Assembly: GCF_009363555.1 (NCBI RefSeq)
Contig: NZ_CP045372.1
Location: forward strand, 1,995,501-2,059,500
Direction of reading: 5' to 3'
DNA: 64,000 bases
Origin: Sulfitobacter sp. THAF37
GTDB lineage: Bacteria > Pseudomonadota > Alphaproteobacteria > Rhodobacterales > Rhodobacteraceae
The notes beneath the pieces are model-generated. The model was not told where the DNA came from, did not search any database, and saw nothing but the letters and a program-made list of their open reading frames with translations. Position numbers and translations under genes: made by a program. Shown here in pieces: positions 19,736 to 29,101 of this stretch (within the stretch, counting starts at the first letter, position 1; every line of letters starts with the position of its first letter).

Positions 19736-20227
19736 TTGAAGATACAGAAGATCAGGCAATTGCCCATCTCGCTGCATGGTGCGCGCAAGGATGAGATGCG
19801 AACACAATTCGCGGCGCTTTGCTATCGGGTGCGGCGCGGAAAGGTGGAGGTGTTGCTGGTCACGTCACGCGGGTCGAAACGATGGATCGTGCCCAAGGGC
19901 TGGCCGATGGATGCCCGGACCCCGGCTGCCGCCGCGCTACAGGAAGCCTGGGAGGAAGCGGGCGTGATCGGTCGGGCCGACGACCGGTGCCTCGGGGTCT
20001 ATACCTACGCCAAGGAGATCGGCGATGCCCTTGATGTGCCCTGTCTCGCGATGCTGTACCCGGTACAGGTGACGTCCCTGTCCGAACAGTACCCCGAAAG
20101 TGCGCAACGCAGGCGCAAGTGGATGTCGCGCAAGAAGGCCGCGCGCCTGTTGGTCGAGCCGGAACTGTCGCGACTGATTCTCGATTTCGATCCGCGCCGG
20201 ACGCCGGGCCAGAAAGATGCTTCTTGA
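19736..20227 (+). CDS. Nudix hydrolase
   Basis: A 163-residue Nudix-fold protein, of the group that includes diadenosine/diphosphoinositol polyphosphate hydrolases. The Nudix box begins at PKGWPMDARTPAAAALQEA and ends WEEAGV. The catalytic EE pair is kept, but the first Glu of the consensus and the Arg of REUXEE are replaced (R and Q). Two starts are possible: TTG 19736 (AGGA upstream) or ATG 19796 (AAGGA upstream); the longer is listed. Divergent from modA. Confidence 0.8.
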   Translation: MKIQKIRQLPISLHGARKDEMRTQFAALCYRVRRGKVEVLLVTSRGSKRWIVPKGWPMDARTPAAAALQEAWEEAGVIGRADDRCLGVYTYAKEIGDALDVPCLAMLYPVQVTSLSEQYPESAQRRRKWMSRKKAARLLVEPELSRLILDFDPRRTPGQKDAS

Positions 20228-20302
20228 CGCAGGCGGTGCGCGGTCCCATCTGCTGCACAGCACGCCAGCCGGAAAAACGATACAAGGATATTTGACGCGA
20301 CG

Positions 20303-20746
20303 ATGATCAGCTACACCCTGAAATGCGAGGCCGGGCACAGCTTTGACAGCTGGTTCCAGTCGGCTGCGGCATTCGACAAGCTGGTCGCGGCGCGGCAGGT
20401 CGTCTGCGTGGAATGCGGCAGCCATGAGGTGTCCAAGGCGGTGATGGCGCCGCGGCTGGCCAAGGCGGGGGCGCAAAAGGACGAAACCGCGCCTGACACG
20501 GCCCCCATGCTTGGCACGCCGTCGTCCGAGGTACAGCAGGCGCTGGCCGAGTTGCGCCGCAAGGTCGAGGCGCATTCGGAGTATGTCGGCGACCGGTTCG
20601 CCCATGAAGCGCGCGCCATGCACCTGGGGGAGAAGCCTGAACGCTCGATCTACGGCGAGGCGCGGCTGGACCAGGCGCGCAGCCTGATCGAAGACGGTGT
20701 GCCGCTGGTGCCCCTGCCGTTCCGACCGAAACGAAAACTCAGCTGA
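20303..20746 (+). CDS. DUF1178 family protein
   Basis: A 147-residue protein of the DUF1178 family, recognised by the N-terminal LKCEAGHSFDSWFQSAAAFDKL and the CVECGS pair, which together suggest a small zinc ribbon. The tail EARAMHLGEKPERSIYGEA is also typical. Function unknown. It sits 11 bases before an SDR gene, probably in one transcript with it and perhaps with the Nudix gene. Confidence 0.82.
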   Translation: MISYTLKCEAGHSFDSWFQSAAAFDKLVAARQVVCVECGSHEVSKAVMAPRLAKAGAQKDETAPDTAPMLGTPSSEVQQALAELRRKVEAHSEYVGDRFAHEARAMHLGEKPERSIYGEARLDQARSLIEDGVPLVPLPFRPKRKLS

Positions 20747-20757
20747 AGGGCCGGGGC

Positions 20758-21402
20758 ATGACGATTCTCATTACGGGTGCCAACCGGGGCATCGGCGCGG
20801 GTCTTGCCGCACATTATCGGGACCGGGGGGAAGAGGTGATCGGCACCGGGCGGTCGGGCGCCGTGCGGATCGAGTTGGACGTGACCCGCCCGGAAAGCCA
20901 CGCGGCCATGGCGCGGGCCCTGGGCGAGACGGCAATCGACCTGCTGATCTGCAATGCGGGGGTCTATCTCGACAAGGGGGCGGATCCGGAGACGGGTTAT
21001 GGCGCCGACCTCTGGGCGCAGACCTTTGCGACGAACGTGACGGGGGTGTTCCTGACGGTACAGGCGTTGCTGCCGAATCTGCGCCGTGCGCGGGGCGCCA
21101 AGGTGGCGATCATCGCCTCGCAGATGGGGTCTTCCACGCGCGCGCCGGGGGGCAGCTATATCTACCGTGCGTCCAAGGCGGCGGCGGTGAACCTTGGCCG
21201 CAACCTGGCCGCGGACCTCAAGGCGGAGGCGATTGCGGTGGGCATCTATCACCCCGGCTGGGTGCAGACCGACATGGGCGGCCCGACGGCCGAGATCACG
21301 GCCGAGGAAGCGGTGCATGGGTTGGCGCAGCGTTTTGCCGCGCTGAGCCTTGAGACCACGGGTTGTTTCGAGACATGGGACGGGCTCGCCCACCCGTTCT
21401 GA
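20758..21402 (+). CDS. Short-chain dehydrogenase/reductase
   Basis: A 214-residue SDR enzyme. The cofactor motif TGANRGIG (residues 6-13), NAGVY (NNAG equivalent), a serine in IIASQMGSS and the catalytic YRASK are all present. The closely spaced upstream DUF1178 gene suggests co-transcription. NADP or NAD preference and substrate are not predictable from what is visible. Confidence 0.87.
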   Translation: MTILITGANRGIGAGLAAHYRDRGEEVIGTGRSGAVRIELDVTRPESHAAMARALGETAIDLLICNAGVYLDKGADPETGYGADLWAQTFATNVTGVFLTVQALLPNLRRARGAKVAIIASQMGSSTRAPGGSYIYRASKAAAVNLGRNLAADLKAEAIAVGIYHPGWVQTDMGGPTAEITAEEAVHGLAQRFAALSLETTGCFETWDGLAHPF

Positions 21403-21503
21403 GCAGAGCGGCGCGGCTGCGCCGCATGCGATTCATGGATTTCGGTGCCCGAAATCGGTGCGAGGCGCTGCCTCGCGCTCCGGTGTATTTTTGGAACAAT
21501 GAA
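21403..21503. repeat. Intergenic hairpin cluster (REP-like), lysC leader
   Basis: This gap holds three small hairpins: GGCGCGGCTGCGCC, GATTTCG/CGAAATC around 21435-21455, and GCGAGGC/GCCTCGC near 21460-21476. They end in the tail GTGTATTTTTGGAACAATGAA (21483-21503), which recurs in reverse at 9730-9750. The spread of the same tail in unrelated gaps suggests a dispersed repeat rather than an lysC-specific control element. Confidence 0.5.
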
Positions 21504-21572
21504 GCAGGGCGCAGGCTTGCGGCGGGTCGCGCTTGGGCGTAAACCCCGCCGGGATTGAAGGGCGGGAGTGTT

Positions 21573-22811
21573 ATGCCTGTTTTGGTGATGAAATTCGGCG
21601 GGACGTCGGTGGCGACGCTGGACCGGATCCGGCGCGCGGCCAAGCGCGTGGGCGTCGAGGTGGCAAAGGGCTATGATGTGATCGTCATCGTCTCGGCCAT
21701 GTCGGGCAAGACCAACGAGCTGGTCGGTTGGGTGAACGAGACCTCGCCGCTTTTTGATGCGCGCGAATACGATGCGGTGGTGTCCAGCGGTGAGAATGTG
21801 ACCGCGGGTCTGATGGCGCTGACCCTGCAGGAGATGGATGTCCCGGCGCGGTCCTGGCAGGGCTGGCAGGTGCCTGTGCGCACCACGTCGGCCCATTCCG
21901 CCGCCCGGATCGAGGAAATACCGCCCGCCAATATCCGTGCCAAGTTCGATGAAGGCATGCGGGTGGCCGTGGTTGCGGGCTTTCAGGGCGTGAGCCCGGA
22001 GGGCCGCATCACCACCCTGGGCCGGGGCGGGTCGGACACCACGGCGGTCGCATTCGCCGCCGCTTTCGAGGCGGAACGCTGCGATATCTATACGGATGTC
22101 GACGGGGTCTATACCACCGACCCGCGGGTGTCGTCCAAGGCGCGCAAGCTCGACCGGATCGCTTTCGAGGAGATGCTGGAGCTGGCGTCGCTCGGGGCCA
22201 AGGTTCTGCAGACTCGGTCGGTGGAGCTGGCCATGCGCTACAAGGTCAAGCTGCGGGTGCTGTCGAGTTTCGAGGAACAATCCGACGAGGCGGGAACGCT
22301 CGTTTGCGATGAGGAGGAAATCATGGAAAGCAATGTGGTTGCCGGGGTCGCTTTTTCGCGCGATGAGGCGAAGATGACGATGGTGTCGGTCGCGGACCGG
22401 CCGGGCATCGCCGCCTCGATCTTTACCGCGCTCAGCGATGCGGGGGTCAATGTGGACATGATCGTGCAGAACATCGCCGAAGAGGGGCGCACGGACATGA
22501 CATGGTCCTGCCCTGTGGATCAGGTCAAACGCGCCGAGCGTGCCATCGCCGGGGCCAAGGACAGCGGTGTCATCAACTTTCAGGAGCTGATCGCCGACGA
22601 GGATGTGGCCAAGGTGTCGGTTGTGGGCATCGGCATGCGCAGCCACACCGGCGTCGCGGCCAAGATGTTCCAGGTGCTGCGTGACGAAGGCATCAACATC
22701 AAGGTCATCACCACATCGGAGATCAAGATCTCTGTCCTGATTGACCGCAAGTACATGGAACTTGCGGTGCAGGCCCTGCACGACGCCTTTGAACTGGACA
22801 AGGCGGCCTGA
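21573..22811 (+). CDS. lysC: Aspartate kinase
   Basis: A 412-residue aspartokinase that phosphorylates aspartate, the entry step to lysine, threonine and methionine. The kinase domain starts VLVMKFGGTSVATLDRI and includes TLGRGGSDTTAVAFAAAF. Two C-terminal ACT domains follow (VSVADRPGIAASIFTALSDAGVNVD and VVGIGMRSHTGVAAKMFQVL), the site of feedback inhibition in the family. GGAG precedes ATG 21573; an upstream in-frame TTG is less likely. Confidence 0.96.
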   Translation: MPVLVMKFGGTSVATLDRIRRAAKRVGVEVAKGYDVIVIVSAMSGKTNELVGWVNETSPLFDAREYDAVVSSGENVTAGLMALTLQEMDVPARSWQGWQVPVRTTSAHSAARIEEIPPANIRAKFDEGMRVAVVAGFQGVSPEGRITTLGRGGSDTTAVAFAAAFEAERCDIYTDVDGVYTTDPRVSSKARKLDRIAFEEMLELASLGAKVLQTRSVELAMRYKVKLRVLSSFEEQSDEAGTLVCDEEEIMESNVVAGVAFSRDEAKMTMVSVADRPGIAASIFTALSDAGVNVDMIVQNIAEEGRTDMTWSCPVDQVKRAERAIAGAKDSGVINFQELIADEDVAKVSVVGIGMRSHTGVAAKMFQVLRDEGINIKVITTSEIKISVLIDRKYMELAVQALHDAFELDKAA

Positions 22812-22979
22812 GCGTTCGGGACGTAGCCGCCCCGCCTGATCCGGGTGCCCTGAAAATGGGCGGCGGCCCCGTTCCAACCTGCGTCCTGCCCCCGCTACAC
22901 GTCAGAGTGGTCAGTCAGGTACTTTCCGTTTTGCGTTGTGTATGCTCTAAGCCGAAGGAGGAACAGGGGGCGCACAGCG

Positions 22980-25226
22980 ATGGCAGAGCGTTTTGAAACC
23001 GAAAGCCGCAAGCTGCTGGGACGCCTGCGCGATGCCATGGCGTCGGACGATGCCGGTCAGGCGCGGCTGAACAAGATCACCCATCTCATTGCCACCTCCA
23101 TGGGCTGCGAAGTCTGCTCGATCTACCTGTTCAGGGATGAGGACACGCTTGAGCTTTGTGCCACCGAAGGGCTGAAGGCCGAGGCGGTGCACGAGACGCG
23201 GATGCGTATGGGGGAAGGGCTGGTGGGCCGTGTGGCCAAACGTAAACGGGTGATCAACACGCCCGATGCGCCACAGGCCCCAGGTTTCCGTTTCATGCCC
23301 GAGACGGGCGAGGAAATATATTCCAGCTTCCTCGGCGTGCCGATCCAGCGCCTGGGTGAGACTCTGGGTGTGCTGGTGGTGCAGTCCAAGGTGGCGCGCG
23401 AATTCTCGGCGGACGAGGTTTATGCGCTGGAGGTCGTCGCGATGGTGCTGGCGGAAATGACCGAGCTGGGCGCCTTTGTCGGCGAGGGCGCGGCAATGTC
23501 GGCGCGCCATTCCCAGCCGGTTCTGTTTCGCGGGACCGTGGCACAGGAAGGGGTGGCCGAGGGGCACGTGTGGCTGCATGAGCCGCGCGTGGTGGTGTCG
23601 AACCCCATTGCCGACGATCCGGCGCTGGAAGAAGAGCGGCTGAACGACGCGGTGGAGCAGCTGCGCGTGGGGGTCGACCAGATGCTGGCAATGGCGGGCG
23701 GCGACAAGGACCAGGCACAGGTGTTGGAAGCCTACCGGATGTTCGCCAATTCCAAGGGCTGGATGCGGCGCATGTGCGAGAGCATCCAGAGCGGCCTGTC
23801 CGCGGAGGCGGCTGTGGAAAAGGAACAGTCGCTGGCCCGCGCCCGCATGGGCCAGTCCACCGACGCCTACCTGCGCGAGCGGCTCAGCGACCTGGACGAC
23901 CTGTCGAACCGGCTGCTGCGCATCCTGACCGGCCAGGGCAATAACACCGGCGCCGAGATGCCGCCGGATCCGATTCTCGTGGCGCGCAACATCGGGCCGG
24001 GGGAATTGCTGGACTACGGGCGGTCGCTGCGCGGCATCGTGCTGGAAAACGGTTCCGTCGGGTCGCATGCGGCGATCGTGGCGCGGGCGCTGGCCATTCC
24101 GCTGGTTGTTCATGCCAACCAGATCACGAACGACGCGTTGAATGGCGACCATATCATGGTGGACGGCGAACAGGGCGTGGTGCATCTGCGTCCCGATGAA
24201 AGCGTGGCCTCGGCCTTTCGCGACAAGATTGCGATGCAGGCCGCAGCGCAGGAAAGATATGCGTCGATCCTTGATCTGCCGGCACAGGCCAAATGCGGCG
24301 CCACGGTTGCGCTGCACATGAACGCCGGGCTGATGGCGGATCTGCCCTCGCTCACCTCGTCGGGGGCGGAGGGCGTGGGGTTGTTCCGGACCGAACTGCA
24401 GTTTCTGGTGCGCAACCAGATGCCCAAGCGGATGGAGCTTGCGGCGCTTTATTCACGGGTGCTGGATGCGGCGCAGGGCAGGCGGGTGGTGTTTCGGACC
24501 CTCGATATCGGGTCGGACAAGGTACTGCCCTACATGAAGCCGAACGATGAGCCGAACCCGGCCTTGGGCTGGCGCGCAATCCGGGTGGGTCTGGACAAGC
24601 CGGGGGTGATGCGGATGCAGTTGCAGGCGCTGATCCGTGCGGCCAACGGGCGGCCTCTGACGGTGATGTTTCCCTTTGTCGCGCAATTCGAGGAATTCCG
24701 CGCCGCCCGTGCGGAGATGGACAAGACACTGGCGCGGGAAGAGCGGTTGGGCCATGTTCTGCCATCGAAGATCGAGGTCGGCGCGATGCTGGAAACCCCC
24801 AGTCTCGCCTTCGCCCCCAGGAAATTCTTCGAAGAGGTGGAGTTTCTGTCGATTGGGGGCAATGACCTCAAGCAGTTTTTCTTTGCCGCCGACCGCGAGA
24901 ACGAATTGGTCCGCCGCCGTTACGACACGCTGAACCACAGCTTTTTGACCTTTCTCCAGGGCATTGTGGAACGGTGCAAGGAAACCGGCACCGCCGTTTC
25001 CTTTTGCGGCGAAGATGCTGGACGGCCGGTCGAGGCGGTGTGTTTTGCCGCGATCGGTTTGCGCTGCCTTTCTATGCGGCCGGCTTCCATCGGTCCGGTG
25101 AAAAGCCTGATCCGCCGCTGCAACCTCGACGAGGTGCGCGAGGTGATCGAGAAATCGCGCGAGCAGGGGGACATGTCGGTGCGTCCCGCCGTGATGGAGT
25201 ACATCCGGGCGCAACATTCCCAGTGA
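22980..25226 (+). CDS. ptsP: Phosphoenolpyruvate-protein phosphotransferase of the nitrogen PTS
   Basis: A 748-residue EI-Ntr. An N-terminal GAF domain (roughly residues 25-165; CEVCSIYLFRDEDTLEL) is followed by PTS enzyme I domains. The phospho-histidine region is GSVGSHAAIVARALAIP, and the PEP-binding barrel includes GVGLFRTELQFL, SFCGEDAGRP and EFLSIGGNDLKQFF. It starts the regulatory phosphorelay EI-Ntr / NPr / EIIA-Ntr, which senses nitrogen and carbon status. ATG 22980 is preferred over an in-frame GTG at 22938. Location next to lysC is conserved in relatives. Confidence 0.94.
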   Translation: MAERFETESRKLLGRLRDAMASDDAGQARLNKITHLIATSMGCEVCSIYLFRDEDTLELCATEGLKAEAVHETRMRMGEGLVGRVAKRKRVINTPDAPQAPGFRFMPETGEEIYSSFLGVPIQRLGETLGVLVVQSKVAREFSADEVYALEVVAMVLAEMTELGAFVGEGAAMSARHSQPVLFRGTVAQEGVAEGHVWLHEPRVVVSNPIADDPALEEERLNDAVEQLRVGVDQMLAMAGGDKDQAQVLEAYRMFANSKGWMRRMCESIQSGLSAEAAVEKEQSLARARMGQSTDAYLRERLSDLDDLSNRLLRILTGQGNNTGAEMPPDPILVARNIGPGELLDYGRSLRGIVLENGSVGSHAAIVARALAIPLVVHANQITNDALNGDHIMVDGEQGVVHLRPDESVASAFRDKIAMQAAAQERYASILDLPAQAKCGATVALHMNAGLMADLPSLTSSGAEGVGLFRTELQFLVRNQMPKRMELAALYSRVLDAAQGRRVVFRTLDIGSDKVLPYMKPNDEPNPALGWRAIRVGLDKPGVMRMQLQALIRAANGRPLTVMFPFVAQFEEFRAARAEMDKTLAREERLGHVLPSKIEVGAMLETPSLAFAPRKFFEEVEFLSIGGNDLKQFFFAADRENELVRRRYDTLNHSFLTFLQGIVERCKETGTAVSFCGEDAGRPVEAVCFAAIGLRCLSMRPASIGPVKSLIRRCNLDEVREVIEKSREQGDMSVRPAVMEYIRAQHSQ

Positions 25227-26035
25227 ACGCGGGCTTGGCCCGTCAGCCTGTTCGGCACGGCCATCGGCGGGCCGGGGTTTGGCTATGGATTTATCCCCAG
25301 AATTGGTAGTCGCCTTGCCGGAATCGCGGGAACCGGGATTGACCATATGCGAGTTTCTTCACGATTTTTTACGCTGAATCCCGTTACGTGCTGTCCAAAA
25401 AGGAACATTCCATCAACCTTATCCAGAAGGCGACGGGATGGTTGTGAATATTTGGGCCATGGACAATCATGGGGGATTTCAGCCCCGCCTGAGACGGCAT
25501 GGCATCGAACCGGTCAAGCGGGTTGCCACCCATTGCGCGGCGAGATGGGGCAGGCTGATGACCACCACACCCGACCCGAGTGCTGACGATCCGCAAAGCT
25601 ATGAAAGCAAGACAGGTCCGACCCCCTAAGGGAGCCCCGGGTCAAACCGATGTGCCAACCTGAGCGCGAAAACCGGATGCCCGGCAGGCCAAAGCGCAGA
25701 ACAGCGGCGCACGGGTTCACTTGGGGCGGCAGTTTGGCGATCAGCCGCCTTGTTCGGTTCTTCACCGCCAGACATGTCAGCTGATTACGTCGCCGCACCT
25801 GGCAATACCGGGCCATGAGCCCGGATCCGAGCCGACCCGTTCTTGAATGTTTGGCGGCGTGACGGTGACGTAACGATCAAGCGGGCCCCAAAGCTCAAAG
25901 GCTCACCAATGCGATCCGGGCATTTGGTTCGGAGAACCACCCTGGCGGAACTAGGCTTTCCGCTCTCAGAGGCCGCGAGGGACCAGCGAAAATGGAAAAC
26001 GCCATGCCGTGAGAGACTTAGACAGGATGACAACA
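25227..26035. other. Stretch without a supported gene (ptsP to array left edge)
   Basis: About 800 bases between ptsP and the leftmost tRNA-Cys fragment. GGCCCG/CGGGCC arms near 25239-25272 could end ptsP transcription. Short open frames exist on both strands (for example 25438-25629 and 25785-26039), but none has a good ribosome site or a recognisable domain. It reads like eroded mobile or island-edge DNA. I call nothing in it. Confidence 0.5.
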
Positions 26036-26437
26036 TCATAGGGTGTGTGTCCCACTTTGTGTCACACCCGACCGTTCAGCCGCTATGCCTGTGATTAAGA
26101 AGTAATGGAGGCGAGTACCGGAATCGAACCAGTGTACACGGATTTGCAGCAAGGTGCGCCGGGTCTCAAGAGCGTTCTTGCGATTGGCTGTCTTCAAGAC
26201 ATCGAATTCTTTCTCGAAATTTTCCAGCCGAATACCTTCGATCTCGTCGAGCGCATTCTCAAGCCAATCTTCTTCACCGATGATGCGGAAGTTCAGCGGT
26301 GTCCGGCTATGATCCACCTGAGGGTAGTTCTCCGCGGTCCGTTCCGCGTGCGCGCGATACTTCGCAAGTTGGTCGGGTGTGATGCCCTCCATCTGCAATA
26401 CGATGGGGTGGGGGCCGGTGAGCGGATGATGGTACAT
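26036..26437 (-). pseudogene. Truncated relaxase-like gene (MobV/Pre type, tentative) cut by the tRNA-Cys repeat
   Basis: The first ~96 codons look like a real gene. GGAG lies seven bases before the ATG at 26437, and the protein reads ...DQLAKYRAHAERTAENYP then SRTPLNFRIIGEEDW and LDEIEGIRLENFEKEF. The H-x-x-R motif with SRTxLNF recalls motif I of MobV/Pre plasmid relaxases; this is tentative. From about residue 97 the frame is only translation of the reversed tRNA-Cys fragment (26148-26106). The gene is therefore cut at the attachment site and has lost its C-terminal part. Confidence 0.5.
26106..26148 (-). repeat. Partial tRNA-Cys 3' half: attachment-site copy 1 (left edge of element A)
   Basis: Read on the minus strand this is the 3' end of a tRNA-Cys including CCA, with the shared core TGTACACGGATTTGCA at 26133-26148. 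Beyond the anticodon region similarity stops abruptly. Its T-stem reads ACCGG...CCAGT (plus strand), unlike the intact tRNA but like copy 3. It marks the far end of the island array. Confidence 0.88.
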
Positions 26438-26744
26438 TTCGAAGCTCCGTTATCGTCTGGAGCTTTGAATGTCGGATCGTATTACCGGAGGTGGGAATCT
26501 GGGGTGGAAGGGCGGCCGCGGATAGGATTATCAGAACTGCGCTGGTCCTTCGTCGGAAGTCTACGGGGGGTGCGGTTGGGCTTGAAGGAACGCCACGTGA
26601 CTTCGATTTCGGCTCAGCAAATGCAAATGGGATGGCTTAGCTGCGACCGACGGTGGGTCAAAATGGGCGGATTGCGGCCCTTCGCTGCAAAAGGTTTCAA
26701 CGCCGGCTTAGCTCAAAGCACGCATGGTCGCGCTCTGATGATCG
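26438..26744. other. Stretch without a supported gene
   Basis: About 300 bases between the relaxase remnant and the CoA-transferase gene. A long plus-strand open frame covers it but runs through the tRNA repeat and into the antisense of the CoA-transferase gene, and it has no recognisable domain. I see no gene here. Confidence 0.5.
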
Positions 26745-27878
26745 CTATTTTGAAAATACAGTCCCATCGTTCGCCGCCTGGATACACAACTTCCGTTCAG
26801 GTTCATTGTCTGCCGCATCTTGATCCCGCACACCATTAAAGACGGCCGGAAAACTGGGATAGCGGAATGTGGTATCGTCCTCGACCCACTGGGCTATCGC
26901 GCCCCGCCGGGTCAAATGATCGTCATCTAATGCTTCGCTTCCCTCCCATACAGGAACCACAGGAACGCGACCTGATGCAAAGATAAGGATCCAGTCCTCT
27001 CTGTCGCGGCTGGCGAAAAGGTCGGCGAGAAGTTCCGCAAGACGTGTTTTGTCAGCATCTCTGCCTTCGCGCGACGCGTAGCGCGCAGACCGCAAATCAT
27101 GGTCATGTGGGGTGGCCAGCCGAACGAACTCCGCCCAATAGTGATCTTCTAGGGTCGCGATTGCCATTCGTCTTCCATCTCGGCACGTGTAAATGGCGCT
27201 ATCTGCCATGACTTGCCTTTGATCTTCCGGGGAGCTGTCCGGGGCCGTGCGCGACAGGGACATCGTCAGGCAGGCTGCTGCGGTCGCGTCGAAAATCGAA
27301 GTGTCAACGACTTGGCCTTGACCGGTGCGGTCGGCTTCGACAATGGCGGCGAACGCAGCGAGGCTGGCGGCATTCACCGTCAGCGCGTCGGCCAGCCTGA
27401 TATTGGGTCGGACCACCTTGGGATCCAGTTCGGAGGGAAGGGCGAAATATCCGGCGACTCCCAGGACCGAGAGGTCATGGGCGGGCTGGTGACGATACGG
27501 ACCCGTCGCGCCGTAGCCACTGATCGACACGATCACGAGCCGGGGCTGGATCCGGTGCAGCCAATCGGCGCCGAGCCCCAGACGGGCCAGCACCCCAGGG
27601 CGGAAACTTTCGATCATGACATCCGCATCGGCGACATGACGGGCCAGGTCGGCCTTGCCGTCCTCGGACTTGAGGTCGAGCCTCATGACCGTCTTGCCGC
27701 GATTAAGCAGCCGGTAGGTCTCGGGGAACAGCCGTTCCGTCGGGTCACCGGTCGGCGGTTCGATCTTGGTCACCTCGGCGCCGAAGGTGCGCAGCGTGGC
27801 GGCCGTGGCGGGACCGGGATAGAGAAGCGAGAGGTCGAGCACCCGCTTCCCCACGAGGGGTTTGGGAAATCCGGGCAT
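26745..27878 (-). CDS. CaiB/BaiF family CoA-transferase
   Basis: A 377-residue type III CoA-transferase, moving CoA between acyl-CoA and a free acid. Family features: VGKRVLDLSLLYPGPATAATLRTFGAEVTKIEPP at the N-terminus, LLNRGKTVMRLDLKSEDGKADL, IESFRPGVLARLGLG and ISGYGATGPY. The ATG at 27878 overlaps the acyl-CoA dehydrogenase stop by one base. Last gene of a three-gene operon with an acyl-CoA synthetase, consistent with activation and oxidation of a carboxylic acid. Confidence 0.9.
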   Translation of the reverse strand: MPGFPKPLVGKRVLDLSLLYPGPATAATLRTFGAEVTKIEPPTGDPTERLFPETYRLLNRGKTVMRLDLKSEDGKADLARHVADADVMIESFRPGVLARLGLGADWLHRIQPRLVIVSISGYGATGPYRHQPAHDLSVLGVAGYFALPSELDPKVVRPNIRLADALTVNAASLAAFAAIVEADRTGQGQVVDTSIFDATAAACLTMSLSRTAPDSSPEDQRQVMADSAIYTCRDGRRMAIATLEDHYWAEFVRLATPHDHDLRSARYASREGRDADKTRLAELLADLFASRDREDWILIFASGRVPVVPVWEGSEALDDDHLTRRGAIAQWVEDDTTFRYPSFPAVFNGVRDQDAADNEPERKLCIQAANDGTVFSK

Positions 27879-29101
27879 CAGCCGGCCCGGTCCAGCAGCG
27901 CCTTGGCGACCGTGTTCTTCTGAATCTCCGACGTGCCTGTCACGATCCGGAAGGTGCGCAGGTTGCGGAAGATGTACTCTATCGGGCCGCCTTTGAGCAG
28001 ACCGACGCCGCCATGTACCTGCATCGCCCGGTCCGCGATGCGGAACCCGTTCTCGGCGCAGAAGAGTTTGCACATCGAGGCCTCGGCACGGATGTCATGC
28101 CCCGCATCGAGGCGCCGCGCCGCGTCGAACATCATCGACCGCCCGGCATACAGGTCCGTCGCCATGTCCGCCAGCATGTGCTGGATCGCCTGAAAGCTGC
28201 CGATCGGGCGACCGAATTGCTGGCGTCCTCCGGCGCGTTCAATGGACAGGTCCAGCGCCAGCCGGGCGAAGCCCATCATGGTCGAACAATGCAGCAGCCG
28301 GTTGACCGAAATCCGGGCCATGCCAAGGCGGAAGCCCGTGCCTTCCTCTCCGATCAGGTTCGCCTCCGGGACAATCACGTCCTCGAAGACCAGATCAGCA
28401 TGAGCCCCTTTGCCGGACAAGACCTCGTAATCCACCCGCTTCGACGCGCCCTCAGAGTGCAGGTCGATGAAGAAGGCAGAGATACCGCGTGGCCCGGCCT
28501 CGGCGTCGGTGACAGCCAGCACAATGGCCACATCGGCAAAACTGCCGCCAGAGATGAAACGTTTGACGCCGTTCAGACGATAACCATCCGCCGTCTTTTC
28601 GGCCCGCGTCTTGATCGAGGCCGCGTCGGAGCCCGCCCCGGCTTCGGTCAGCGCGAAACAGACGGCAAGATCGGCGGTCTGGATCGGCTTGAGAAAGGTG
28701 TCGACCTGATGCGGGCTGGCCTGTTTGAACAGATGCCCGACGCGCGGCGGGCCGGACAGATCGCCCAGCACATGGGAGGCCAGCACCGAGCCGGTCATGA
28801 GCGCCGCCTCGCGCACGGCGCAGATGTCGGCGACGGAAAGGCCCTGACCGCCCAGGTCCTTGGGCAACAGGTAGGAATAAAAGCCCCGCTCGGCGGACAT
28901 CTTCCACACGCGGCGCAGGGTGTCGTGATCGACCGGCGTATCCCAGTCGATGCCATTCTCACGCTCGAAATCGGCGATCTCGCCTGTCAGGAAATCGATA
29001 AGCGGTTCGGCCGCGGCACGGGCCGCATCGCCGCCGCGAAAATCGCTGAGCGCGCGGGCGCGGGCTTTGTCGTCAGCGTCGGTTTGCACGGTATCAGCCA
29101 T
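27878..29101 (-). CDS. Acyl-CoA dehydrogenase
   Basis: A 407-residue FAD-dependent acyl-CoA dehydrogenase. Signatures are CFALTEAGAGSDAASIKT (FAD/substrate loop), a middle beta domain RFISGGSFADVAIVLAVTD, and the C-terminal helical part with QFGRPIGSFQAIQHMLADMATD, QVHGGVGLL and RIVTGTSEIQKNTVAKALL. It forms the 2,3-double bond in acyl-CoA. The ATG at 29101 overlaps the ligase stop by one base; a GTG one codon earlier is also possible. Confidence 0.93.
   Translation of the reverse strand: MADTVQTDADDKARARALSDFRGGDAARAAAEPLIDFLTGEIADFERENGIDWDTPVDHDTLRRVWKMSAERGFYSYLLPKDLGGQGLSVADICAVREAALMTGSVLASHVLGDLSGPPRVGHLFKQASPHQVDTFLKPIQTADLAVCFALTEAGAGSDAASIKTRAEKTADGYRLNGVKRFISGGSFADVAIVLAVTDAEAGPRGISAFFIDLHSEGASKRVDYEVLSGKGAHADLVFEDVIVPEANLIGEEGTGFRLGMARISVNRLLHCSTMMGFARLALDLSIERAGGRQQFGRPIGSFQAIQHMLADMATDLYAGRSMMFDAARRLDAGHDIRAEASMCKLFCAENGFRIADRAMQVHGGVGLLKGGPIEYIFRNLRTFRIVTGTSEIQKNTVAKALLDRAG

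Noticed and set aside
25227..26035. Insertion-sequence remnant after ptsP
   Set aside because: Some short frames look like eroded mobile DNA, but no transposase motif, terminal inverted repeat or target duplication could be identified.
26106..26148. A functional tRNA-Cys gene at the partial copies (26106, 37137, 50709)
   Set aside because: Each lacks the 5' half (acceptor 5' strand, D-arm and half of the anticodon stem), so none can fold as a tRNA.
26105..26839. Plus-strand frame starting in the tRNA repeat
   Set aside because: It reads through the tRNA fragment, the antisense of the relaxase remnant and the end of the CoA-transferase gene; no domain and no proper start.
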